This document shows positions 9,676-19,651 of a stretch of DNA of 64,000 nt, one piece after another. The translations under genes were made by a program, and so were the position numbers. Source of the stretch: Diphasiastrum complanatum (Eukaryota; Streptophyta; Lycopodiopsida; Lycopodiales; Lycopodiaceae). The DNA lies in assembly GCA_029204225.1 (NCBI GenBank), contig CM055103.1, positions 54,490,926-54,554,925 of the forward strand, written 5' to 3'. The notes below the pieces were generated by a model that did not search any database, was not told where the DNA came from, and saw only the letters and a list, made by a program, of their open reading frames with translations. Numbering within the stretch: position 1 is the first letter of the stretch; each line of letters begins with the position of its first letter.

Positions 9676-10323
9676 AAAATTGTCAACTAGTAGTATTTTC
9701 CTAACTTGAGATTTTGTAGGCCTATGGCCAAATAAAAGTTAGAGATAGGTTCATACATGTATGTAGAGGCCCAAAGTATGTGTACACTACTTTTGAGGTC
9801 ACATTAATTAGAGGAGGTCGAGTGTGGAGCTCTTCTATTGGCTCATAATTTGGTGCATTCCTATTTGACCAAATTTCTAGGTATATGGGTGAATCCTATT
9901 GGACCCCAATTTTAGCCTATCATAAGACAAGTGGCCAAGAGGCACTATGGCTGCTATAAATAGCCATCTCCACGAGTATGTACACATCTCATTTTCATTC
10001 TATTGAATGAATGTTATGCTCTTTGAAGATCCATCTTCTTCTCTCTCACTTTTTTGTTCATATCTTGCATTCTAGCCACTAGAATTGTGATTTCTTTGTT
10101 GCTATGGCTTCACACGTGTGAAATGCAGGTTGTAGGCTCTGAAGTACGGACAGGGACAGCAAGTTTCTGTTTGTGGAAGCTTATGATCAGATTTTGATGT
10201 TTAGTTGATGTTTAGTATGCTTAACATCACAATTTCTATCATTTTTTCAATCTAGATGTGCATAACTTCCATGGCCAAGATCTTTATGAAACTTTAGCAT
10301 CTTTTGGATCTGAGTTTTTCACA
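9671..10323 (+). repeat. 3' LTR of the intact copia
   Basis: Same 653-bp sequence as 4463-5115 at a constant offset of 5208. The gag-pol stop codon (9673-9675) lies three bases inside this LTR. Its TATA box is at 9955-9962 and its CACACGTGTG palindrome at 10111-10120. Transcription started here would read out into the flanking host DNA. Confidence 0.97.
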
Positions 10324-10328
10324 GTTTC
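10324..10328. other. target-site duplication of the intact copia
   Basis: GTTTC here repeats GTTTC at 4458-4462. Removing the element and one copy restores a continuous host sequence, TAGGTAGTTTCTTCATAG, which is one arm of an inverted repeat. This confirms the insertion boundaries. Confidence 0.95.
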
Positions 10329-10540
10329 TTCATAGCCTTGGTTTGTATTGTCTTTACTTTGACATGTTTGGATTTGTTTGAAGATGGTCTGAGTGAACCT
10401 TTTGTCGCAACAAATCCAAACATGTCAAAGTAAAAGCAATACAGACCAAGCCTATGAAGAAACTACCAATGCAAGCTTTGATCATGAGGACTGGCTTTGA
10501 CTCACTGAGCACCTGAAATAAGAACCTGAATGCAAAGATA
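10329..10540. repeat. long inverted repeat split by the intact copia
   Basis: With the copia removed, the left arm (4384-4462 joined to 10329-10379) pairs with the right arm (10409-10540). The arms are about 130 bp with scattered mismatches around a loop of about 30 bp. Matching landmarks are TTTGACATGTTTGGATTTGTT against AACAAATCCAAACATGTCAAA, and GTAGTTTCTTCATAG against CTATGAAGAAACTAC. The unit could be a foldback or MITE-like element, or a hairpin-RNA locus. No coding content is seen in it. Confidence 0.8.
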
Positions 10541-10656
10541 TAAGAAAAACAATTGCAATTGAAGATGCATGAATATATAAAATCTCAATAGATTTGTATG
10601 AAATTTTTTTATACATGTGAAATACATATTGGCTCATCCACATTAAGAGAGACCAT

Positions 10657-11070
10657 TCATTTTTGTGTATCATCTATCTTTGGCTCTATGATTTCTAAAT
10701 CTAGTTCTCCAGATGGAAGAACCTTTGCATCTAGAATATCTACAAGGTAGAAATTTTTCACGAATATTTTTAATGCTTTCTGTTGAAAATGCCAGTTCCC
10801 TTGTGGCATCACTTGCATGTAGAAAAACTAAGAGAAAAAATTTCATAAAAAAACTTGTATTAGAAAGATACTCAGGAATATATATAACAAAGACTAATTT
10901 CAGAGACATATTTTATGGCTGACAATAATAAATTCACGAAAATTTTCTACATAATATATTACCTTCCATATATCTGGAATAGAGTCATGTTGAACCAGCC
11001 ACATACAAAATGATCTTGCATTGAAGACTGTATACCATTCGTAATTAACACAATCTTGTCATTGGGAGGA
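10657..11070 (-). pseudogene. C48-like cysteine-protease-family gene remnant, two exons
   Basis: On the minus strand an exon-like block (11070-10963) lies between CTGTGCAG and GAAG|GTAATA and reads QDCVNYEWYTVFNAR. After a 151-bp intron-like gap comes TACATGCAAG and a block (10811-10657) reading MPQGNWHFQQKALKIF and ending LPSGELDLEIIEPKI before a stop. The first block resembles the catalytic Cys segment of ULP1/C48 peptidases (pattern D-x-x-x-C-G-W-Y-T-V) but has Tyr-Glu where Cys-Gly is expected, and an in-frame TGA precedes it. The two blocks do not splice in frame as they stand, so the copy appears decayed. A better-preserved motif is at 55681. Family assignment is inference from one motif. 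Confidence 0.45.
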
Positions 11071-11929
11071 CTGCACAGACAAATGATATAGAGACAAATT
11101 TGTTAATAAACTAGAATATGATGAGATATCATTTCAACGCGCGAGAAAATGAATGAAATTTTACAAAGGTTGCAAGTGCGCGTTGAATTGATATTAGAAA
11201 TTTGAAAATGAAAAAAAAATGAAATATTGTTTCAACGCGCGCCATGAGCGTCAATTATATACAAAACATGAAAATGCGGACTAAACCAATATTTCAGATT
11301 TAAAAAAAAAATACAAAAATCAGCCCTGTGCGTGTGCAAGATTGAATTCATTTTTATGCACACTAGGTTGCATACACCTCACTATTTACATATAATGCAA
11401 AACATATGCATTCCAATGTCCACTGCACTAACAAATTGACATGTGAGTTAGGATAAACTTCTAACATGATATATATGGAGACATAATCAAAGGTGCTCAT
11501 TCTCACATTTGCCACATATTCATCCATATAAGATGCTTTAAATTGGGGATAATGAATACTATTTAGAAATGGATAGGCAACAGTTGTAATTCTACAAAAT
11601 CGATGTCTGATATCATTTTAGAAAATACTAAATCAACACCACATCAACATTGTCCCTAACATTTTATCTTTATTTTCTAATTCACGTGTGTCTAGTGCAG
11701 TTAGGGTTTGATTGACTTTTGTAAGGGGAGATTGAAAACTGTAATGTTTTTTGAAAGATTGTAGATGAGCGAAAAGTAATTGTTTGTTTAGATCATATTT
11801 GTTAGAATCAACAAAAGATAATGAAGGAGGGGCAAGAAGAGATAATTATACATGTCTCAATCTATCATGTAAAAAAAAAGTACATTAAAAAATGAATCTA
11901 ATTCTTCACCATCAAGACAAGGTGGAGAA
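11071..11929. other. AT-rich noncoding DNA, possible introns
   Basis: I see no supported coding sequence. It lies between the protease-like exons and the Ser/Lys-rich repeat of what may be one minus-strand gene remnant, so parts may be intron. Two TCAACGCGCG motifs (near 11136 and 11231) face a GCGCGTTGAA near 11178. Confidence 0.4.
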
Positions 11930-12120
11930 GAGAGTTGTGTGGACTGTTTAATAGATTTGGAAGAAGATTTGTGAGATTTAGAAATTGATTTAAGAGATTT
12001 GAAAGGAGATTTGGAAGGAGATCTAGAAACTAATTTGGAAGGAGATTTAGAAACTGATTTGGGAGGAGAATTTGATACCGATTTGGAAGGAGATTTTGAT
12101 ATTGATTTTCAATTGCTTTC
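11930..12120 (-). repeat. degenerate repeat encoding a Ser-Pro-Ser-Lys-rich stretch
   Basis: The plus strand is a degenerate tandem repeat of GATTTGGAAGGAGATTT units of about 30 bp with 12-18 bp sub-periods. One minus-strand frame is open across it and reads SKSPSKSVSNSPPKSVSKSP and similar, about 55 residues. It overlaps the end of the H3-like frame in another phase. Either a low-complexity exon or simple repeat expansion is possible. No function is claimed. Confidence 0.5.
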
Positions 12121-12230
12121 ACAACCCGTCTCACATATGCTAAAATCTCCCTGGTCACTTGCTTAATGCATCTTTGCATGTGAGCCTTTGGGATTAGGAG
12201 GTTCATCATTTTCTGAAGCCTCCTAATATC
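12030..12230 (-). pseudogene. histone H3/CENH3-like fragment
   Basis: The minus strand from 12230 reads DIRRLQKMMNLLIPKAH and continues QRCIKQVTREILAYVRRVV. This aligns without gaps to the N-terminal and alpha-1 helices of histone H3 (family pattern L-[KR]-[ED]-I-R-[RK]-x-Q-K-x(3)-L-L-I). The NLLIP-A context resembles plant centromeric H3 more than canonical H3, from family knowledge. A TGA lies two residues upstream of the Asp, where CGA (Arg) would fit. Beyond about 40 residues the similarity stops and the frame ends at 12030. The gypsy LTR begins just upstream at 12272. It is at most a partial or dead copy; chance resemblance in a short stretch is not excluded. Confidence 0.4.
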
Positions 12231-12271
12231 TTTCAGTCAAGCTGGGTCTCTGGGCCAACCCACTCTCTTTG

Positions 12272-12612
12272 TGTTGGGGGTATTTTCGACATATTGTAAA
12301 TAAATAATATCGGCCAATTAAATGTGTTGCGAGGGCACGACATCCTCTACGCGTATAAGCCCATGGCCCAATGAGCATGCAAGTTGAGTTGTAAATAAAA
12401 TAATAGAATAAGGAGTATTTGAGCTAACCTCCACTCTCACTCTCACTCTCTACCTCTCTCTTTCTCTCTTCTCCTCTCAATCTCTTCTATTCTTCCCGTC
12501 CCTTTCACCAACAATCATGATGAAGGTAGTTTAGTAGTTAGATGCCTATCCAGTGTTCTAACCCTTGTTGACAGGTGGGAGGGCTATGCTACGCGAGATC
12601 TTTGACCGTACA
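12272..12612 (+). repeat. 5' LTR of the gypsy element (341 bp)
   Basis: Begins TGTTGGGGGTATTTTCG and ends TTGACCGTACA, one base before the primer binding site. The downstream part is CT-rich (repeated CTCTC near 12431-12490). No second copy is seen in the window except a diverged end at 48564-48720 on the minus strand. Confidence 0.7.
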
Positions 12613-12613
12613 G

Positions 12614-12631
12614 TGGCGTCGTTGCCGGGGA
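12614..12631 (+). other. gypsy primer binding site
   Basis: TGGCGTCGTTGCCGGGGA resembles the TGGCGCCGTTGCCGGGGA motif found after the 5' LTR of many plant Ty3/gypsy elements. The minus-strand relative at 48562-48545 reads TGGCATCGTTGCCAGGGA. I do not assign the tRNA. Confidence 0.75.
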
Positions 12632-13800
12632 TAGATTTCCAATAACTAGCATAGTTGTATTTTAGCTATTTCTTGCTTTTTGGAGTAGTTTTAGGTAGAT
12701 TTTTGGGTGTTTAGAGTTAGTTTTCTGTATTTTTTTGTGTTTGGACGGTTCATAGCTAGCGGAGGAGGTGTGAGAGGGTAGAGGAGGCCCTGAATAGCCT
12801 CTAAGGGCTTGACATCCATTTTGGTGAGAAAAAGAGCCAAATTTTTCATCAGATTTTAATATCTCCAAAACTAGTGAGAGTTAACCCTTGCATGACTGGA
12901 AGAAGCTCCAGGGTTTTGTCCCATATCTGCATAGAAACCTGCGAGAGTTAGTTCCAAGCAGATTGCAAAAATCAGAGAAAAATCATAAGAAATTCAAAAA
13001 ACCCTTGAAAAAATCCAAAAAAATGCAAACCTTCACCAAAACTCTCATAGAGCCCTCTGAAGTTCCATCTCAGTGAGACCAAGACACAGAGAAGCTTGGG
13101 AGAGTCAGTTCATTGTCTAAGTGCCTGTGCAAGAGTTTCCAATGGAAAAAAGATGGGAAAGTACCAAAGAAACCTCGCATACACTAAAATTTTCAGTTCT
13201 AGTGGACAAGAACCCTCACAGAGAATTTGGAAGTTCCATCTCAGTGAGACCAGGACACAGAAGAGTCTGTGAGAGTTAGTTTGACTCCAGTGAACAGAAA
13301 ATGAAGTTTAATTGCTAAAATATCACTAAAAAGTTAAGATCCAGCAAATTCTTCCAGAAAGAACTCTCGTAGACCATTTCAATCGATTCAGAATGTCAGT
13401 TTTCATCAGTGATGAGACCTACGAGAGTTAGTACAGATATTTGGTGAAGATCAAACCAAAATAGTGGCTTTGAATCCTCGCATACAGTGAAATTTTTACT
13501 TACTTCTAGAGTTAACTCTCGTAGAGAATTGCAGAGTCAGATCTACTCTAGATTCAGCTACTGTGATCCTTGCGAGAGTTACTTCCCAAAGATCTGAGAG
13601 ATATCAAGATTTTTTATCTTCAAAACAGCTAAAAAACCCTCGTACAGCCAACCCTCGCACAAGCGAACCCTCACAAACTAGATCAGTGGCAAGATCTGCA
13701 CCAGATCCAGCTACTATCAAAATCTCAAGACAATCAGTACAAGGAGTAAAAAGTTATCAAGAAAAAACCACTGTACAAGGCCTAAATTTCACTTCCGACC
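12632..13800 (+). repeat. gypsy leader with recurring GAGAGTTAGTT / AACTCTC motifs
   Basis: The untranslated leader carries the motif CTGCGAGAGTTAGTTC and its inverse AACTCTCGTAGAG again and again between about 12870 and 13680. Some are joined by a conserved GTTCCATCTCAGTGAGACCA block (near 13062 and 13236). Opposed copies could pair as hairpins. The same series is in the minus-strand relative at 47672-48562, so it belongs to the element family. A role in RNA packaging or translation is inference. Confidence 0.65.
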
Positions 13801-13957
13801 AGTCAAATTGATCAAATCCTTAAGATCCAGACTGCATCCCATTGTACAAGCAATATCCAACTACCTTGGATCCCACCATCAGATGAATCTGAGATCTGGA
13901 TGATCAGTAGCAAGAAGGACAACAAATCAAGCACCACACCTTCTTAGAATAGCAGCT

Positions 13958-15602
13958 GTGCAACAAGAGACGAAACCAGAACCAGCGCCAATGGATCCAA
14001 TGGGCCAACCTGTACTTGTTGCTCTCTTGCAAGCAATCCAAAGAGCACCTCAGATGGAGATACCAAAATACGACGGATCATCAGCTCCCATCCACTTCCT
14101 CCAGATCTACGAGCAAGCTTGTGAAATCTACGGCGAATGGACACCTGCAGAAAAGTTGATGTTGTTTCCCACGGCCATATTAGTGGTGGCTCAAGATTGG
14201 TTTTTCAACCTATTTAAGGAAGAGAAATCCACCTGGGAAGCGGTTAAAGCGGCTCTCATCACACGCTTTAAACCAAAGAAGTTCCTAGAAGACCCGTTTC
14301 TCTTGCTCAGCAAGGTCAAGATGGGAAAAAGAGAAAGGGTTAGGGACTATATTCAACAGGTCAAACATCTATAATCCGAGTGTAGTGCAGCCCTAACTCC
14401 CGATCATGTGGTTCCTAGCAGGACTACCACGGAGCATCAGAAGAGAACTGAAATGACGGGAGCAGTACGTTACTGTGCAAGAAGCTATGGAGGATGCCAT
14501 CAGGGAAGAGGATGAGGGATCTGATGACGAATATCCATCCACCCATATGCCTACTCCCTCAGTAGCATCATCATCATCAAATGCTTCTGCTCTATCCATT
14601 GAACTGCTATTGGATCAAATGACAAAATTACACAAACAGCATATGGAACAGCTTATAGCACAATTTGATCAGAAACTGAAAATTAGAAGGAACTGTAGTA
14701 GCAACGTCGCATCTACCAAAACCAAACCAGCTATAGTATCCTCGATGTGAGAATGTATGGTGTTCAGTATGCACACAAAACCATACAGCAAACGAGTGTC
14801 TAGTCCTAAAGCAAAATCCGAAAGTGACACATATATTTTGCCATTTGTGCAATGCAACATCGCACGATAGGACATTTTGCCCGTTTAACCCCCAGATTGT
14901 TCATCAGAAGAGGAGCCCTTATCAGACTTCTTATCCGTATCATCAAGGGGCACCAAATGCAGCACCGAGGTACGACGCACCAAATTAGCAACAATGTATG
15001 GCCTTACCTGCACCACCAGGGCCAGCCAATCAACAAATGGCCCACGTGAACTTGACAGCAACAGAACCAGAGATGCCAGTACCACCTCAACCTGAGCAAC
15101 AACAATGGTATGGATCGGATGAACCATTTATGGAGCCTACCATAAATGAATACATCGCAGCCTATGCAACTCAAACTCAGCGTCAAGGCGGGAGAAATTA
15201 CGGCTGCTACGGATGTGGCGAAGGACACAGAATTGCAGAATGTCCTTACAAAGAAAAATATACATCCTTCTGTCAAGAATGCGATTATGGACACTGCTAC
15301 AAGAATTGTCCATTGAGACCTGGAACCAGTGCACCATTAAACTTCATTGCAATACAACAGGCAGCAGTTCCAACAGGGATACCACTGGAAGGGCAACATT
15401 TCCATGCCCTTGTGTTAGCCGTCATGTGAACACAGAAGAGGAAGGAAGTGGCACCCTCATCACTACCATCGGTCACTAATGACCAACCCTCAACTTCAGT
15501 GCCATATTCGAACGTCAGAGAAGAAATAAGACAGTACCAGAAAATACGACACTGGGTACAAAGAGCACAAGTGGAGGAAAAAGAGCAAGAAAGAGACAAT
15601 CC
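13958..15602 (+). pseudogene. gypsy gag, interrupted by stops
   Basis: The first open part (13958-14374) has the retrotransposon gag core: MEIPKYDGSSAPIHFL, then LMLFPTAILVVAQDWF and FLEDPFLLLSKV. It ends at a TAA where Gln would fit (KHL-stop-SECSAAL). A TGA follows at the Trp of LKWRE, then VQEAMEDAIREEDEGS and a long acidic, serine-rich linker. Knuckle-like motifs are CSVCTQNHTANEC near 14760 and CYGCGEGHRIAEC near 15203, followed by CQECDYGHCYKNC. The frame meets the copia B LTR at 15603. Gag forms the particle and binds RNA; this copy cannot be translated as one protein. Confidence 0.8.
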
Positions 15603-16213
15603 TGCTGAATTCACACGTGTGGGACGCCCTACACATATATTTTTTATTTCCTAAGCCCAATAATACCATAAAGATTAGACTAGCATTGGTTGTCAATAGG
15701 AAAGCTGATCATACAAGCAATATTATTGTGTTACAAGCAAGATTTGTCAACAAAACATAAGACTAAGCATCATAAATGCCTCTACTCAACTAGAGAGAGA
15801 AAATAGGAAGTACAAAACTCGTGGAGAGAGAGAGGGCACAGAGAGCTTATCTCCAAATTTGCATTACACACAAATTTCATCATTTTCTCAAAGAGAATAT
15901 ATCACATATATATAGATCCATGGACTCTCCTCCGACTTTGAGTTGAATTGGAGTCGTGGATCCACCTCTCAAGCTATCTAGACTTATTCAAGCCACCTCA
16001 CTATGTCTAATTGTGCCACCTAGTCTTTTCATGCATTAAATGTGGCATGTAAAGTACAAATGGCAATTCCTATGGCAGCTCGAGTTTCTACTTCTACCTA
16101 CCTTGAATATTTTAATCTAAGATGGGTCTTTACTAAGCCAAAAGAGCTCAATTCATCTTTGGCATTTTTAGGACCCCTACTCACAACATTAGATAGATTT
16201 TCAATATTTTGAC
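15603..16213 (-). repeat. 3' LTR of copia B
   Basis: In plus-strand view it starts TGCTGAATTCACACGTGTGG and ends near TCAATATTTTGAC, followed by the complement of the polypurine tract (TTTCCTCCT). It contains CACACGTGTG at 15612-15621 and a TATATATA stretch near 15905. Confidence 0.85.
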
Positions 16214-16232
16214 TTTCCTCCTAAAAATGTAT

Positions 16233-19111
16233 CTAATGTGGATCAAGCATTGATCTTGAGATAAGACCAAGATTAGACCTATGCTTTGAGAAGGCACTTT
16301 TGCAAAGTGGCTTTGTGAGAAGATTAGCAATATACGAAGATGTGTCAACATGTTCCAAGTTGATTTCACCTCCAATGAGCTTTTCCCTTACAAAATGGCG
16401 TGCCACTTCTATATGCTTTCTTCTTGCATGAAAAATAGGATTGTTTGCAAGTGCTTGGGCCGATATGTTGTTACATTTGATCAAGGGAAGATCATCCTCT
16501 TTGATGCACTTTAGCTCCATGATTAACCTCTTGATCCAAAGCACCTCTTTAGTTGTTGTAGTGAGTGCTTTGTACTCGGCTTCACAAGAAGATGGAGATA
16601 TGGTATCTTGCTTTTTTGAAAGCCAAGACACAAGATTGCCTCCAAGAAAGATATTATATGCATTAATGGACTTTCGATCCATTTTATCACTTGCAAAATC
16701 GGAATCCGAGTAGCCAACAATGGTTAGATCTTCATTCTTGTACAATAAACCATAATCTTGAGTAGAAGATACATATCTTAGAACTCTCTTGGCCATCTTC
16801 CAATGTTGGATCTTAGGATCTTGCATAAATTGACTCAATTTGTGCACACAATAGCTCAAATCGGGTCTAGTGATAGTAAGCCAAATTAAAGAGCCTATAA
16901 GACTCCTATAAAGTGTGATGTCCTTGAAGGATCTTTCATAACCTTTAATAGGATCTTTTACATGTTGCTCCATGGGAGTATCTATGCCTTTACAATTTTG
17001 CATATTTAATTTTCTCAACATAGAAAAGACATATCTAGATTGACAAATAAAAGCATACTCTTCATGAAAATCAATCTCAAGGCCCAAAATGTAATGAATC
17101 TCTCCTAGATTTTGCATTTTAAATTCTTTTCCTAATGTATCTTTTGTTTCTTGAACTAACATCAAACAACTTTCACTAAGAATAATGTCATCTACATAGA
17201 TTAGAAGAATGACTATTACTACCATCAAACTTTAAGTACATAGAAGGATCATAGTCACTAAGCACAAATCCTAATGAAAGTAGAAAGTTGTTGAGTCTTG
17301 AATACCATGATCTAGGTGCTTGCTTCAAGCCATAAAGACTTCTAAATAGCAAACACACTTAGATTTATCCTTGATAAATCCTTGAGGCTGTTCCATGTAT
17401 ATCTCCTCCTCAAGATAGCCACTCAAAAAAGTGTTGGAGACATCAAGTTGAAACAGTTTCCACTTAAAAAATAAGGCAAGAGAGATTATGATTCTTATTG
17501 TCACCAACTTTGCTACATGAGCAAAGGTTTCTTCATAGTCAAGGCCATATATTTGTGCAAAGCCTTTAGCACATAATCTTGCCTTCAAGCTCACAATAAT
17601 CATGAAATTTATTGGAAGTGTACTCACCACCTCCGTCACTTCTAAGAATCTTGATTTTGTATAAAAATTGCTTTTCAACTGGAGCTTTGAACTTTAGGAA
17701 ATAGTCAAACACCATAGATTTTGAAGCTAGAAGATATACCCAAGTAAATCTAGTGAAATCATCAATGAAAGTTACAAAGCAAGTAGCACCACCCTTGCTC
17801 TTTGAAGATGAGAAGTGCACTCCAATGGATGTGTAGTCTTGATAGATGACTTTGCAAAAGGCTTCTTATGAGACTTAGATATGGCACAAGCCTCACATGG
17901 CTTGAACTTCTTAGAGATAAGATTAGGCAAGCCAATAGCTTTGGCTTTCTTGACCACGGACACCATAGAATTATAGTTAGGATGTCCCAACCTTCTATGC
18001 CATAGTTCCTCCAAAGACATATGAGTAGCAAAAGCACTATCACAAGAGTTAGCATACTCTTTGGGATCAAGCTTGTAGATTCCACCATATCTAGACCCAA
18101 ATGCAAGGATCTCATCATGCTTCTTGATTGTACATGTATCAACATTGAAATTCACATCTAGTCCACTATCAAACAATTGCCCAACACTAATAAGATTTTT
18201 TGTTAACTTGGAAACAAAAAGTACATTACACAGAGAAAGAACTTTTGATGAAGAAAGCTTTAAGGGAATGGTCCCTATGCCTTCAATAGCACACTCATGA
18301 TCATTTGTTGTGTAGATGGACTTCTTGGCTCCTTCATAAGATGACATGGATGAAAAAGAATTCTTGGAGCTACACATATGTGAGGAAGCTCCACTGTCGA
18401 TATACCACGAACCATCCTTCTTGAAAGGTGATGAAGAAAAACTCAAGATCATAAGAGATCCCTCTCCATCACTTGCATGAGCATCTTCCTTCTCTTCATT
18501 AGAAATGTTGGCTTGCTTGAATTGACTCTTCTTCTTGAAGCAATTGGTGGCATAATGCCCCTTCTTGCCACAAAAGAAACACTTGATGTTTTTCTTCTTC
18601 TTCTTGGATGTGGATCTCATCATGCAAGGATCTCATCATGCTTCTTGATTGTACATGTATCAACATTGAAATTCACATCTAGTCCACTATCAAACAATTT
18701 GTTTTTCTTCTTCTGCTTGGATGTGGAAGCTTGAGAGGACTCATCCTCTTCTCCTTTCTCCTTGGAAATAAGATTGTTCTTGCTTGAAGAGGATTGGTGT
18801 TGATTCTTACTTCTTGTCTTGTGCTTGTCTTTGGTAAAGAGAGCTTTACCATCAATGTTGAGAGACAGTCTCTCCATTTTCAAGAGTTTATACTCTTGTC
18901 TTGATTCTTCAGAAATGAGCACACTTTGGAGTGCTTTCAAACTTGGTAGCTCCTCCTTAATGGCATAACTTTGAACAAGGTTGTCATATTCCTCCTTTAG
19001 CCCATTAAGTATAACTTGAACAAGCTCATTTTGCTTGATGAAGTCTCCTATGCATGACATTTCTCTATGGAGGTCTTTAACTCTCATTACATTCATCACT
19101 TCTCTGTACAC
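16233..19111 (-). pseudogene. copia B gag-pol, internally deleted
   Basis: Read from 19111 downward: gag lacking its N-terminus, a knuckle CFFCGKKGHYATNC near 18585-18544, protease WYIDSGASSHM near 18400, zinc-binding WHRRLGHPNYNSM and CEACAISKSHKKPF, then integrase. The first integrase Asp context (HSD) reads HFS. After RSDGGGEYTSNKF the sequence jumps into reverse transcriptase (LKARLCAKGFAQIYGLDYEE), so the integrase Glu, the integrase C-terminus and the RT start are deleted. The last part (17228-16233) is open and includes YVDDIILSE, SDSDFASDKMD and the end of RNase H. The element could only have moved with help. Confidence 0.85.
18624..18699 (-). repeat. displaced 76-bp copy of protease-integrase linker inside gag
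   Basis: The 76 bp at 18624-18699 repeat 18103-18178 exactly by eye (starting GCAAGGATCTCATCATGC), in the same orientation 521 bp away. A short flanking piece (TGTTTTTCTTCTTCT and GGATGTGG) is also repeated around 18588-18613 and 18700-18725. The insert puts FDSGLDVNFNVDTC into the lysine-rich gag tail. Template switching during reverse transcription is the simplest explanation. Confidence 0.85.
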
Positions 19112-19638
19112 TTTGAAAAATTTGGTTTCTTAGTGCTAGAAGTCTAGAATCTATTTGTATGAAATAATTTGCCTAGAACCTATAAATTTTGTCTAAATCA
19201 CATATAGATGAGATTGTGCAGCTTCTGGATGATTTTTGTGATCATTCAAGCAATAAATGACATGTACACATGATTTGCCACAGGTCTAGGCGCCCTACCT
19301 ACGACTCTTCAAAAGCTTATAACTTTTGATTGGCTTATCCAACTGCCATGATTCAAATTGCATCAGATTTTGCACATTTCTAGCTTTCTAGTGGCTAATT
19401 TGCAAGAAATTTAAATCTAAGGTGACAGAGAACCAGCAATCTGAAAATGGGCGGATTTCACATGTGCCAGCACCTGAAATTCTGTACAATATCTGATCTA
19501 GACCATTCAATGTGGTTTGAAGCTCTAAATCACCAAAAAACTACAAACTACTAGAAAGTAGAATCTAGACAATTCCTAGCTTGAAATCTGATCAAATCTA
19601 CAAACTTTTTGATTAGATTTGCTTGTAAAACTTAGGTA

Positions 19639-19651
19639 GGCTCTGATACCA
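19639..19651 (-). other. primer binding site of copia B
   Basis: The minus strand reads TGGTATCAGAGCC directly after the LTR, the initiator Met tRNA type. It establishes the element's direction. Confidence 0.9.

Larger units (their letters stand above)
4463..10323 (+). mobile_element. complete Ty1/copia retrotransposon (5861 bp)
   Basis: Two 653-bp LTRs (4463-5115 and 9671-10323), both TG...CA, flank a primer binding site (5116-5127), one long gag-pol frame (5725-9675) and a polypurine tract (9661-9670). The insertion is flanked by a perfect 5-bp duplication, GTTTC, at 4458-4462 and 10324-10328. Read base by base, the two LTRs show no difference that I can find. Identical LTRs, a matching duplication and an undamaged frame together indicate a very recent insertion. 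The target was one arm of a host inverted repeat. The elements at 31683-36386 and 61042-64000 are related but decayed. Confidence 0.97.

Noticed and set aside
14628-15696. Minus-strand Cys/Leu-rich frames over gypsy gag
   Set aside because: Shadow frames of the plus-strand gag and zinc-knuckle region, without their own motifs.
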